Source: an uncultured Prevotellaceae bacterium (GTDB lineage: Bacteria > Bacteroidota > Bacteroidia > Bacteroidales > Muribaculaceae). From it: a stretch of 64,000 bases of DNA. Each line of letters begins with the position of its first letter. Position 1 is the stretch's first letter. The notes beneath the pieces were generated by a model that was not told where the DNA came from, searched no databases, and worked only from the letters and a program-made list of their open reading frames with translations. The DNA lies in assembly GCA_946186575.1 (NCBI GenBank), contig CAMHNO010000004.1, positions 1 to 64,000 on the forward strand, in the 5' to 3' direction. The position numbers and the translations under genes are program-made. Shown one piece after another: positions 44,206 through 52,301 of the stretch.

Positions 44206-44601
44206 TCAAGAGCCTTGCAATATGGTCACAAACGACTTGGGAAGGATTATGTTATCCACGTCGATGGCGGCTTTGAACAGTGGGGCTATTTCCTGTGGAG
44301 TGAAGCCAGCTATGCCACAACCAATAGGAGTGACAAGGAACTTGAGCTCGCGATGCGCTGTGGCAAACTCTATGAACTGGTCAGTATAGGGCTTGATACT
44401 CGAGACTCCACCATGCATGGTGGGAATGGCATAGCTCTTGCCTTGAAGACCAACACCCTGCCCCCATACTGCTCCAAAATCTCTCACGGCGATATAGGCA
44501 GCACCTCCGGCATGCAGGCCCTTTAAATTGCTTCCAAAAACGAAAATCTCATTTTCCTTTAGCGAACTTATGAACTGGGGAGTGAATTCTCTATCGTACA
44601 T
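44206..44601 (-). CDS. Macro-like A1S_2505-type protein
   Basis: 131 residues. The pattern FVFGSNLKGLHAGGAAYIA ... QGKSYAIPT ... VTPIGCGIAGF resembles macrodomain-like nucleotide-binding proteins found in phage and bacteria (A1S_2505 group). Relation to true ADP-ribose-binding macrodomains is my inference from the glycine-rich loops. It could remove ADP-ribose or bind a nucleotide. It stands between lysA (convergent) and coaW, in repeat-containing spacers. Confidence 0.7.
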   Translation of the reverse strand: MYDREFTPQFISSLKENEIFVFGSNLKGLHAGGAAYIAVRDFGAVWGQGVGLQGKSYAIPTMHGGVSSIKPYTDQFIEFATAHRELKFLVTPIGCGIAGFTPQEIAPLFKAAIDVDNIILPKSFVTILQGS

Positions 44602-44619
44602 GTGGTTTTAATAAATTGT

Positions 44620-44650
44620 GAATTATGAATTATGAATTATGAATTATGAA
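44620..44650. repeat. GAATTAT heptamer repeat
   Basis: Four tandem copies of the 7-bp unit GAATTAT, just upstream of the start of the macro-like gene. Confidence 0.75.
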
Positions 44651-44690
44651 ATGTTATTCTATAACCTCTAACCTATAAACTTGAAAATAC

Positions 44691-44757
44691 TAGTAATTCA
44701 TAGTAACTCATAGTAATTCATAGTAATTCATAGTAACTCCTATCATAGTAATTCCTA
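44691..44757. repeat. Decamer repeat at the pantothenate kinase stop
   Basis: About six 10-bp units TAGTAAYTCA / TAGTAACTCC run up to and include the stop codon of the minus-strand coaW gene (44755). Read on the minus strand the unit is ACTATGARTT, closely related to the unit at 40153. Confidence 0.8.
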
Positions 44758-45576
44758 TTTCTCATGGGCGAGGGCAGCACCCAGTGCGGTGCAGAACTCG
44801 GCATGAGCTGGAATGTGAAACTTCACACCGTAGATTTCCTCGATGCGAGGAAACACTATTGCGCACTGAGGCAGGCGAGTGAGATTGCCTATCAATACAA
44901 AGTCTTTCACTCCAGTGTTGAGCTTTGACAGCACCGCAGCCGATCCTATCGACTCAAGCACCATGCAGATGATGCCCAGTGCCACGTCGTGGTCGCTGGG
45001 AGTGATTTGGCGCACCTTGCCAAAAAGTGATGCCGTGGCGTGCAAGGGCAAACCCTCGAGGTCGGTCTTGCAGATGTCTTTGATCTGAAGGTTGATGTGA
45101 GTGATGTCGCCTGTGCTCGCAAGCTCTATCACGTCGCTGATGTGGTCGGTCTTGAGCAGCAGGTGGGCAAGGCCCATGAGTGTGCCGCCCCCAATGCCTA
45201 TGCCACCCAGATGCTTGATTTTATCGCCGTCCACACTCACTAAAGTTGTGCCTGTTCCCATCGAAACTACTGTGAGCTGGTTTAAGCCGCTGTCGAAGCG
45301 GGCACCAAGACCGTCGGCAAGGAACTCATCGGCCTTGCTTGTGGGCAGGCCATAGATGGGTGTCGTCACCCCCGAACTGCCCACTCCGGTGAGCATCACG
45401 TGCTCGATGTCGGCAAGGGTTATGCCGTTGTCGTAGATATATTTGCCAAATGCCCCAAAGAGCGAGGTGATGGGGTCGGCTGCCGTAATAAACATTGGTG
45501 ATAGAATCTGGCCCTTGTTAAGGCCCACAATCTTGGTGGTGCTACCTCCCACGTCAATTCCTATTACAAGTCCCAT
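44755..45576 (-). CDS. coaW: Type II pantothenate kinase
   Basis: 273 residues of the ASKHA fold. GIDVGGSTTKIVG at the start, the phosphate-2 loop MGTGTTLVSV, IGIGGGTLMGLAHLLL and the late LTRLPQC are as in type II (CoaW-like) pantothenate kinases, which make phosphopantothenate for CoA and are not feedback-inhibited in Staphylococcus. The stop codon is embedded in a repeat block. Confidence 0.9.
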   Translation of the reverse strand: MGLVIGIDVGGSTTKIVGLNKGQILSPMFITAADPITSLFGAFGKYIYDNGITLADIEHVMLTGVGSSGVTTPIYGLPTSKADEFLADGLGARFDSGLNQLTVVSMGTGTTLVSVDGDKIKHLGGIGIGGGTLMGLAHLLLKTDHISDVIELASTGDITHINLQIKDICKTDLEGLPLHATASLFGKVRQITPSDHDVALGIICMVLESIGSAAVLSKLNTGVKDFVLIGNLTRLPQCAIVFPRIEEIYGVKFHIPAHAEFCTALGAALAHEK

Positions 45577-45628
45577 AGTAAAGTTTATATTTTCATTGGT
45601 GAATTGTACATTTTATTATAAAAACGCT

Positions 45629-45660
45629 CAAAATTAATGCAAAAAAAGTAATGTGACAAG
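45629..45660 (-). promoter_or_regulatory. Promoter of coaW
   Basis: On the minus strand CTTG (45660-45657), 20 nt, TAATTTTG (45636-45629). Confidence 0.6.
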
Positions 45661-45670
45661 ATATTATCAC

Positions 45671-45678
45671 TAAATTTG
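45671..45678 (+). promoter_or_regulatory. -7 box of the GNAT gene
   Basis: TAAATTTG at 45671-45678, leaving about a 12-nt leader to the ATG at 45697; it excludes the in-frame TTG at 45676. No TTTG box seen. Confidence 0.5.
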
Positions 45679-45696
45679 CACTCATCAACCAAAATC

Positions 45697-46239
45697 ATGG
45701 CAATGAAAAAGATTATTTCTAACGATATCGTCACTTTGCGTTCGCTCGAGGCCACCGACCTCGATGCTCTTTACCGCTGGGAAAATGATTCGGCACTATG
45801 GACTTCGAGCAACATCATGGCACCATCGCCCAAGAGCTACCTGTGGCAGTATCTGCAAAACTATGACAGCGACATCTACAACACCCGGCAGCTGCGCCTG
45901 ATGGTGACTCTCACCGCCACAGGCGAGCCAATAGGCACTATCGACCTTGTGAACTTTGAACCGCTAAACAATCGTGCTGAACTCGGGATTTTGATTGATG
46001 CGAACTATGGCGGAAAAGGCTATGGTGGCCAGGCACTGAAACTAATCATTGGCTATGCTCGTGACTATTTAGGACTGTTCCAACTCTATGCACTGGTGCC
46101 CGTGTGCAACACCGTGTGCGCCACCATGCTCAAGAGTCATGGTTTTGTGTCGAGCGGGTTGCTCAAGAAATGGATAAACCACGGCACTCAGGTGCACGAT
46201 GTGGAAATGATGCAACTGATTTTCCATGACTTTCAATGA
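45697..46239 (+). CDS. GNAT-family N-acetyltransferase
   Basis: 180 residues. RimJ/RimL-like GNAT: TLRSLEATDLDALYRWEND at the start, GTIDLVNFEPLNNRAELGILID, and the acetyl-CoA loop YGGKGYGGQALKLI (Q/RxxGxG/A variant) about 105-118. Substrate unknown; polyamine and aminoglycoside relatives exist. Overlaps the HD gene by 4 nt. Confidence 0.88.
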   Translation: MAMKKIISNDIVTLRSLEATDLDALYRWENDSALWTSSNIMAPSPKSYLWQYLQNYDSDIYNTRQLRLMVTLTATGEPIGTIDLVNFEPLNNRAELGILIDANYGGKGYGGQALKLIIGYARDYLGLFQLYALVPVCNTVCATMLKSHGFVSSGLLKKWINHGTQVHDVEMMQLIFHDFQ

Positions 46240-46757
46240 AATTTTTTAGAATAATAAAAAGGAAAAAGCTATCAGGCATCGATAAGCTCAGAGAGTTTGC
46301 CGCTGCTCGATGGCCACGTGAGTTGGGGTCGTTTCACGGCCCTGAGCATTGGGACCGTGTGGCACGATTTGGGAAGATGCTTTGGGTTGAGGGGGCCGAC
46401 ATGGATGTCATAAAAGCCTTTGCTTATCTTCATGACTGTGAAAGGAAGCAAGATGGCGATGATAACGATCACGGCCTTAGGGCATCGTTGCTCGTCGACG
46501 TGATTCGTCGTTTGGAATTGAGCTTCTTGGACGACTGCCAGATTTCCAAGCTCAAACGTGCATGCCAGTTGCACACTCATGTGCTTCGCACAGGCGACAC
46601 GACAGTCGACATTTGTTTTGACGCCGACAGAATGGACTTGGTGAGAGTGGGCATCATTCCTTTGCCCGAGAGAATGGCAACTAAGCAAGGGGCTAAATTG
46701 GTCTCTAACCCCGATTACATGAAGTTCTATCAAGAGTTTGCGAGAGCGTCGCGATAG
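46236..46757 (+). CDS. HD-domain phosphohydrolase-like protein
   Basis: 173 residues. The metal-binding motif of HD proteins is visible as H34 in FHGPEHWDRV, HDCER (about 67-71) and DADRMDL (about 129-135). It starts within the GNAT gene (ATGA). No substrate can be assigned. Confidence 0.75.
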   Translation: MKFFRIIKRKKLSGIDKLREFAAARWPRELGSFHGPEHWDRVARFGKMLWVEGADMDVIKAFAYLHDCERKQDGDDNDHGLRASLLVDVIRRLELSFLDDCQISKLKRACQLHTHVLRTGDTTVDICFDADRMDLVRVGIIPLPERMATKQGAKLVSNPDYMKFYQEFARASR

Positions 46758-46769
46758 CAGCAGGGGGGC

Positions 46770-47396
46770 TCAATTCTGGCTCACGTCGGTGGGCCAGCTG
46801 CTCCATAGCCGGTATTGCTCGCCAAAAAGGGCCACGGCCTTGCTCCAAATCTCATCGTCGTGCTCACTAAAGGTGAGCTGTGATGCACGGTCTTTGAGCA
46901 CTGCCCAGTCGTGGCGGTTCACTTCCTGGTTGAGCTGACCTGCTGTCCAGCCGCAATAGCCCACCATGAATTTAATTTTGCCATTGATGTCGTGGCTGCT
47001 GCCAAGTATCATCTTAATCATCTCAAAGTCGCCCCCAAAATACACGCCAGGCGCCACTTGCACGCTTCCTGGAATCGCCTTGTCGCCCAGGCTGTGAATG
47101 AAAAACAGCTGATTGGTCCCAACAGGGCCTCCAAGATAGAGCTGAACGCTCGACGCAATTTCAAGGTCGGGCAACACCTCGTTCAGGGTGAAGCGCGTGG
47201 GCTTGTTGATAATCACTCCCATGCTTCCCTCCTCGTTGTCGTGGTCGACGAGCAGGGTCACGCTGCGCTTGAAGCAATAGTCCTCCACTGTGGGCTTGGC
47301 AACTATCATAGCGCCGCGCGATGGCGATGGCTGATGGTCCAGCAAATTGAATATGTCGAGGTTCAAATCTTCCATTTCGGTGGCAAAAATAGTCAT
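46770..47396 (-). CDS. YqgE/AlgH-family protein
   Basis: 208 residues. RGAMIVAKPTVEDYCFKRSVTLLVDHD, GSMGVIINKPT, LYLGGPVG and FMVGYCGWTAGQL match the YqgE (AlgH) family of unknown function. The start could also be the Met at 47375. Confidence 0.92.
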   Translation of the reverse strand: MTIFATEMEDLNLDIFNLLDHQPSPSRGAMIVAKPTVEDYCFKRSVTLLVDHDNEEGSMGVIINKPTRFTLNEVLPDLEIASSVQLYLGGPVGTNQLFFIHSLGDKAIPGSVQVAPGVYFGGDFEMIKMILGSSHDINGKIKFMVGYCGWTAGQLNQEVNRHDWAVLKDRASQLTFSEHDDEIWSKAVALFGEQYRLWSSWPTDVSQN

Positions 47397-47445
47397 TATT
47401 CATAATTTTAACAAGAAAACTGCTATTCGTTTCAAGAAAAAGCAC

Positions 47446-47453
47446 TACCTTTA
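47446..47453 (+). promoter_or_regulatory. Possible -7 box of the aspartokinase gene
   Basis: TACCTTTA, one mismatch to TAnnTTTG, 25 nt before the ATG. Confidence 0.3.
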
Positions 47454-47477
47454 CACGGCAAAAAATAGGATACACTC

Positions 47478-48341
47478 ATGAAAGTATTAAAATTTGGAGG
47501 GACTTCGGTTGGTACTGTTGATGCCCTGCGTAATGTCAAGCACATTGTGGAGCATCAAGATGAGCAAGTGGTGGTAGTGGTTTCGGCACTTGGAGGACTT
47601 ACCGATACGCTCATCAAGGCAGCTAATCTGGCTGCAAAAAATGACATTGCTGCCTACCGCATTGTGCAGGACATCACTGCGCGCCACAGCGAAATCATGA
47701 ATCAACTGGTCGAAGGGGAGGCCATAGACGATGCTCTCAACCGTGTGAGGGCACTCTTCTATGAGCTGAGCAATGCCTATACCGACATTTCGCGAAGCGA
47801 AGAACTCACCGAAGCCGACATCGAGGAGGTGGTGAGCTATGGCGAGCGGTTATCATCGCTAATCATCAGCTTGATTATCAGCAACGCAACTCACTTCAAT
47901 TCGCTCGAAATCATCCGCAGCAACAATCATGAGTGTGATTTGGAAGCAACCAATGCTAATATTGCAAAGACATTAGGCAAGTTTAAGGGCAAAGTGGCTG
48001 TGATGGGAGGATTCATCTCACGCGACAGCAAGAGCCGTCGCATCAGCAACCTGGGGCGCGGTGGCAGTGACTATACTGCAGCGATTGTTGCCAGTGCTCT
48101 GAACGCTAATGCTCTGGAAATTTGGACCGATGTGGATGGCTTCATGACCGCCGACCCCAAAGAAGACGCTAATGCAACAGTGATCAGGCAGATGACCTAT
48201 GATCAGGCTCAACAGATGTGTGACAGTGGTGCCAAGGTTATCTACGCTCCAACCATCAAGCCTGTAGCAGAGAAGAAAATTCCCATCTGGGTGAAAAACA
48301 CATTCAATCGCACAGCACTGGGCACACTCATCACCGATTAG
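47478..48341 (+). CDS. Aspartate kinase, catalytic domain only
   Basis: 287 residues. The kinase core is intact: KFGGTSVG (about 4-11), VVSALGGLTDTLI, ESYGER-like VSYGERLSS, GRGGSDYTAA and EIWTDVDGF..ADP. It ends NTFNRTALGTLITD, exactly where the kinase domain ends in usual aspartokinases; the two regulatory ACT domains (about 150 residues) are missing. There is no frameshifted ACT sequence after the stop; the next gene is unrelated. It should phosphorylate aspartate for lysine/threonine/methionine synthesis but lack normal allosteric control. Confidence 0.85.
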   Translation: MKVLKFGGTSVGTVDALRNVKHIVEHQDEQVVVVVSALGGLTDTLIKAANLAAKNDIAAYRIVQDITARHSEIMNQLVEGEAIDDALNRVRALFYELSNAYTDISRSEELTEADIEEVVSYGERLSSLIISLIISNATHFNSLEIIRSNNHECDLEATNANIAKTLGKFKGKVAVMGGFISRDSKSRRISNLGRGGSDYTAAIVASALNANALEIWTDVDGFMTADPKEDANATVIRQMTYDQAQQMCDSGAKVIYAPTIKPVAEKKIPIWVKNTFNRTALGTLITD

Positions 48342-48362
48342 CGGAGGTGGCACAATTCTGAA

Positions 48363-48659
48363 ATGGCTTATCCCAAGTTTATACTCACAAGTGACGGGCG
48401 CATAAGGCTTGGCATGGTGGTGCTGCACAGGCACTTGCTTGAGCCTGGTGAGTTGTGCCTGGGTGGTGGGTACTGGAGCATTAATCATGCCGCGAGGCAG
48501 GTTGAGCTCAGCGGAGCCTCGAGCGACTACGGCAAGCCACAGTGGAGCAGGGTGGCCAAGCTGCTGCTGCCGCGAGATTACGAGGGATACATCTTCACGT
48601 GGCTCACGGGCGGCAATCACCAGCCCCTCTCGCTCTTGCTGCCAGTTGAGTATGTATAG
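48363..48659 (+). CDS. Small conserved hypothetical protein
   Basis: 98 residues with a pattern seen in small Bacteroidales proteins (YPKFILTSDGRIRLGMVVLH, GGGYW, LSGASSDYGKPQW). No signal peptide. Function unknown. It lies 21 nt after the aspartokinase and likely shares its transcript. Confidence 0.6.
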   Translation: MAYPKFILTSDGRIRLGMVVLHRHLLEPGELCLGGGYWSINHAARQVELSGASSDYGKPQWSRVAKLLLPRDYEGYIFTWLTGGNHQPLSLLLPVEYV

Positions 48660-48697
48660 GCCCACACCTTATTTTGTTGGGCTCTGATTAAAAAAAC

Positions 48698-48739
48698 AAT
48701 TTATCCCAAGCCGGAAGTGGTTCTGGCTTGGGATAAATT
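48698..48739. terminator. Bidirectional terminator
   Basis: Perfect 15-bp stem: 48698-48712 pairs with 48725-48739, loop 12 nt, flanked by A6 on one side and T-rich sequence on the other. It separates the converging 48363 and 48799 genes. Confidence 0.8.
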
Positions 48740-48798
48740 TCATTGAGTCATTGCTCTGGGGCAAACGTGGCGCTTACGCGCAGGTGCCGTGGCGCATC

Positions 48799-49578
48799 TT
48801 ATTTCACGAGCACCTTGTGCCCTTTCACAACGTAGATGCCTGGAGTGAGATTGTTGATTTCGCTGGCCTTGATGCCGCTTCCCACTTTCATGCCAAGCAC
48901 GTTGTAGACGTCGACGATGTCGCCCTCGGCAGCAATGTTATTGATGCTGGTGACCTCGCCTTGAGCTAAGTGGCGAGTGGTCAATGTGAACTCTTGCTCG
49001 CCAGGAATGCTCACATAGCAGCGAGTGGCGTAGAATAGCGACTTGCTGTCGTCGATGGGAGTGAAGCGTGCCTCGGCGTTGTTGATGGCAAGGATGCCAT
49101 AAAGGTCTTTGCCAGTGGTTTTAAGGGCTGCACCATGCATGCTCACCTTAACACCACCACCGGTGGTGAAAGTCACCTTCGACTCCTTCTTGGTCACTTG
49201 GGCATTAACGTGGAATTTCTTTGAACCACTCTCCCCTGGATAATAGAGGATGTAGGGCACATTGGCTTGCAGGCCCTCGGCTTTGCAGTCCTGGAAAGTG
49301 AGCACAATTTCGGTGCCTTGCTGGGTGGCATCCACCAGGCGCTCGAGTTTCACACCCTGGCCCAGCACTTCGTCAATTTCCTGTTCGCTCATGGCAAATG
49401 GTAGCGAGACGGTGTTCCATCCGTTAAACAGGTAGCGGTCGATTGTCACGTCGCATTGCTGGCCGTCGTAGCGCTCCAGTTGGGTTCCATTGTAAGAGCT
49501 GAGTCTTAACGTTTGGTTCTGCGCCACGGCAGTGAGTGTAAGTCCTGCCAGCGCAATCATGCAAAACAATTTCTTCAT
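48799..49578 (-). CDS. Secreted protein with C-terminal sorting-like domain
   Basis: 259 residues. Signal peptide 1-19 (LTAVAQ), an unidentified beta-rich body (WNTVSLPFAMSEQEIDEVLG), and a C-terminal segment resembling Bacteroidota sorting domains (VDVYNVLGMKVGSGIKA, then GIYVVKGHKVLVK). Surface or secreted location is inferred; function unknown. Confidence 0.75.
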   Translation of the reverse strand: MKKLFCMIALAGLTLTAVAQNQTLRLSSYNGTQLERYDGQQCDVTIDRYLFNGWNTVSLPFAMSEQEIDEVLGQGVKLERLVDATQQGTEIVLTFQDCKAEGLQANVPYILYYPGESGSKKFHVNAQVTKKESKVTFTTGGGVKVSMHGAALKTTGKDLYGILAINNAEARFTPIDDSKSLFYATRCYVSIPGEQEFTLTTRHLAQGEVTSINNIAAEGDIVDVYNVLGMKVGSGIKASEINNLTPGIYVVKGHKVLVK

Positions 49579-49663
49579 AATCTTTTATCTTTTGTTGGTT
49601 AAACTTATATGGTTTGTTATTTCAGCGTTTTTTTCTTAATGCATGACCCTCACGCAGAAAGCC

Positions 49664-50626
49664 TCAATCTATTGTCTCTTTGAAGCTCTTGCGGCGGAAG
49701 ACGAAGTTGCGGCCCAGGTATTTCTCGCGCACAATTGGGTTCTCGGCAAGCTCCTCGCTCGTGCCCTGGAACAGAATCTTGCCTTCGAAGAGCAAGTAGG
49801 CACGGTCGGTAATGCTCAGTGTCTCGGGGGCGTTGTGGTCGGTGATCAGGATTCCTATGTTCTTGTGTTTGAGGCTGTAGACTATGCTCTGGATGTCTTC
49901 CACAGCGATGGGGTCTACTCCAGCAAAGGGTTCGTCGAGCATTATGAATCGTGGGTTGATGGCTAAGCAGCGGGCGATCTCGGTGCGACGTCGCTCGCCA
50001 CCGCTGAGGCGGTCGCCCAGATTTTTGCGCACCTTCTCAAGGTGGAATTCGGCGATGAGCTCTTCGAGCTTGTCGCGCTGGTACTCTGGGCTGGTATTTG
50101 TCATCTCAAGTACAGTGCGAATGTTGTTCTCCACCGTTAGCTTGCGAAAGACCGATGCCTCCTGCGGCAGATAGCCTATGCCCAACTGGGCGCGTCGGTA
50201 CACTGGCAGCTTGGTAATCTCCACATTGTTAATATACACGCGTCCTTCGTTTGGCGTCACAAGCCCGGTAGTCATGTAGAATGTGGTGGTTTTTCCTGCG
50301 CCATTGGGCCCAAGCAGCCCCACAATCTCGCCTTGCCGCACGTTGATCGACACGTGGTTGGCCACAGTGCGCTGGCGGTATTTCTTTACCAGATTGTCGG
50401 TCTGTAGCACCAGGTCGCCTTCATCGCCAGCCTTCTTGAGCGCCGCCACCACTTTCTCGTTAACTTCGGTAATAATCTTCTTGTCTTTCTCCTCTGGGCC
50501 ATCGGGCAAGGGGTCGCGCTTCTGCTCATAAAGGCTGTCGCTCACTGGCCCATTGTCTTGCAAGGCAATGGAGCCATCCTGGGGTTTGCTTTTCCCCTCT
50601 TTGTCGCGGTTTCTGAAGAGTTTCAT
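49664..50626 (-). CDS. lptB: LptB, lipopolysaccharide export ATPase
   Basis: 320 residues from [11 protein letters not shown] domain (about 72-315): Walker [14 protein letters not shown]-loop [11 protein letters not shown], signature [12 protein letters not shown], Walker [14 protein letters not shown], and H-loop ITDHN. It powers the Lpt bridge. The first 70 residues are an unusual charged extension not found in typical LptB of about 240 residues. An in-frame codon at 50662 is less likely. udk lies upstream. Confidence 0.92.
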   Translation of the reverse strand: MKLFRNRDKEGKSKPQDGSIALQDNGPVSDSLYEQKRDPLPDGPEEKDKKIITEVNEKVVAALKKAGDEGDLVLQTDNLVKKYRQRTVANHVSINVRQGEIVGLLGPNGAGKTTTFYMTTGLVTPNEGRVYINNVEITKLPVYRRAQLGIGYLPQEASVFRKLTVENNIRTVLEMTNTSPEYQRDKLEELIAEFHLEKVRKNLGDRLSGGERRRTEIARCLAINPRFIMLDEPFAGVDPIAVEDIQSIVYSLKHKNIGILITDHNAPETLSITDRAYLLFEGKILFQGTSEELAENPIVREKYLGRNFVFRRKSFKETID

Positions 50627-50640
50627 AGCCTGTGGTGTAG

Positions 50641-50660
50641 GGTCAGAGCACGCTCTGACC
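50641..50660. promoter_or_regulatory. Perfect palindrome upstream of lptB
   Basis: GGTCAGAGC (50641-50649) and GCTCTGACC (50652-50660) are perfect inverted arms with a 2-nt spacer, 14 nt upstream of the lptB start. No T-run follows in either direction. It may be an operator or a small terminator. Confidence 0.4.
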
Positions 50661-50735
50661 AATGTGAGTTTTTCTAAAAAAATCTGCTTTGAGCATTAGA
50701 AATTATGCGATGTTCATTAAAAAAATGTGCATTGG

Positions 50736-51353
50736 TCACTTGCTCATTTTCAGGCGGGTCTTAATGTAATCGGTGAGCAGATTGATTGCCACCTCGTTGT
50801 GTCCGCCTTCGGGAACAATGATGTCCACAAATCGCTTGCAAGGCTCAATGTGCATCAGGTGCATGGGCTTGAGTACTTGCTGGTAGCGGTCAATCACCTC
50901 CTGGGCGGTGCGTCCGCGCTCAATGCAGTCGCGAGAGATGACACGGATGAGACGATCATCGCCATCGGCGTCGACAAAGACCTTGATGTCCATCATCTTT
51001 CTCAGCCGTGGGTCGCTCATGACCAGGATGCCCTCGATGAGCACAACGTCGTGTGGCTCCATGTGCACGGTTTCTTTTTGCCGTGTGCAGGTGAGGTAAC
51101 TGTAGGTGGGCATCTCAATGGCCTTGCCCTGCTTGAGCTGCTTGAGGTGGTCGAGCAGCAAATTCCAGTCGAAGGCAGCTGGCTCGTCGAAGTTTATCTT
51201 CTGCCTGTCTTCCACTGGGATGTGGCTTGAATCTTTGTAATAAGAGTCTTGCGAGATGATTCCTACTTCTCCTTTGGGGAGGCGCTCCATGATTTTGCGT
51301 ACTACGGTGGTTTTTCCCGAACCAGTTCCGCCAGCAATACCTATAATAAACAT
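50736..51353 (-). CDS. udk: Uridine kinase
   Basis: 205 residues. P-loop GIAGGTGSGKTTVVR (about 5-19), DSYYKD, NFDEPAAFDWNLL and RRDCIERG-like SRDCIERGR motifs of uridine/cytidine kinase. Phosphorylates uridine to UMP in pyrimidine salvage. Monocistronic or followed by lptB. Confidence 0.94.
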   Translation of the reverse strand: MFIIGIAGGTGSGKTTVVRKIMERLPKGEVGIISQDSYYKDSSHIPVEDRQKINFDEPAAFDWNLLLDHLKQLKQGKAIEMPTYSYLTCTRQKETVHMEPHDVVLIEGILVMSDPRLRKMMDIKVFVDADGDDRLIRVISRDCIERGRTAQEVIDRYQQVLKPMHLMHIEPCKRFVDIIVPEGGHNEVAINLLTDYIKTRLKMSK

Positions 51354-51407
51354 TGAGATATATAATTTAAAAGTTGATTTTTAATTTATCACTACAATAA
51401 AATCTCA

Positions 51408-51439
51408 CAAAGGTAATGCTTTTCTTGATATTTTTCAAT
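51408..51439 (-). promoter_or_regulatory. Promoter of udk
   Basis: On the minus strand ATTG (51439-51436), 20 nt, TACCTTTG (51415-51408). Confidence 0.6.
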
Positions 51440-51550
51440 AGCATGGCCGAAAAAATATTTTTTTGCTTCGTTGAGAGAGTTGTTTTGATGGGAGCGGCTG
51501 GCAATATAATAAAAATGTTTAAATAAGTCGATTTATTGTGCGGAAATAGC

Positions 51551-51558
51551 TATTTTTG
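51551..51558 (+). promoter_or_regulatory. -7 box of the ABC transporter pair
   Basis: TATTTTTG at 51551-51558, giving a leader of about 90 nt to the ATG at 51657; no good upstream box. Confidence 0.4.
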
Positions 51559-51656
51559 CACTTGCTTTCTCCCTTGGGTGAGAGGTCGCACCTCCCAAAC
51601 ACGCGGCCGTGGCCGTGGCCATGGAGAAAACAAGAAAACAGATATTTTTATTTGCA

Positions 51657-52301
51657 ATGAACGTTATCACCCTTCACAACACGTTGCCGGCCGTTTTTGC
51701 TGGCCGAGGAGAGACAGGCAGCGAGATTTGGCTGCGTGAAGTCGCTTTTGAGAAAGGAAAAAGGTATCTCATCAGCGCCGAGAGCGGAACCGGAAAGTCG
51801 TCGCTGTGCAGCTACCTCTATGGCTATCGCAACGACTATAGCGGCACGATGGCCTTTGACGGGTGCGACATCAGGGCGCTCAGCGTGGAGCAGTGGTGTG
51901 AGATTCGCACCCACCATATCGCTTATCTTGCGCAGGACATGCGTCTCTTTGGCGAGCTCACTGCCATCGAGAACATTGAGCTCAAGAACAGTATCACCCA
52001 CCACAAGACGAGGGGGCAGATATTAGAGATGATGGAGCAGCTTGGTGTGGCCGAGAAGGCTGGCAGCCTTGTGTCGAAGTTGTCGATAGGGCAGCAGCAG
52101 CGAGTGGCGCTGGTGCGCACGCTGTGCCAGCCCTGCGACTTTATTTTGCTCGACGAGCCAGTGAGTCACCTCGACGAGCATAACAACAAGGTTGTGGCTC
52201 AAATTGTTGCCCAGGAGGCCCAGCGCCAAGGTGCGGCAATAATATCGACATCGGTGGGAAATAACGTGAAGATAACGGTTGACAAGGAGTTTAGGCTATG
52301 A
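51657..52301 (+). CDS. ABC transporter ATPase with unusual H-loop
   Basis: 214 residues from MNVITLHNTLP. Walker A SAESGTGKSS, signature LSIGQQQRVAL and Walker B FILLDEPVSHLD are good; the H-loop region reads ISTSVGNNV and has no histidine. LolD/MacB-type ATPases normally have TH(D) there. Alternative starts at 51609 and 51621 exist. It overlaps the permease gene by 4 nt. Substrate unknown. Confidence 0.85.
   Translation: MNVITLHNTLPAVFAGRGETGSEIWLREVAFEKGKRYLISAESGTGKSSLCSYLYGYRNDYSGTMAFDGCDIRALSVEQWCEIRTHHIAYLAQDMRLFGELTAIENIELKNSITHHKTRGQILEMMEQLGVAEKAGSLVSKLSIGQQQRVALVRTLCQPCDFILLDEPVSHLDEHNNKVVAQIVAQEAQRQGAAIISTSVGNNVKITVDKEFRL

Larger units (their letters stand above)
51354..51656. other. 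Divergent spacer udk / ABC ATPase
   Basis: About 300 nt. Holds the udk promoter at 51408-51439 (minus) and a -7 box at 51551-51558 (plus). Nothing else recognised; GGCCGTGGCC repeats at about 51603-51616. Confidence 0.4.
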
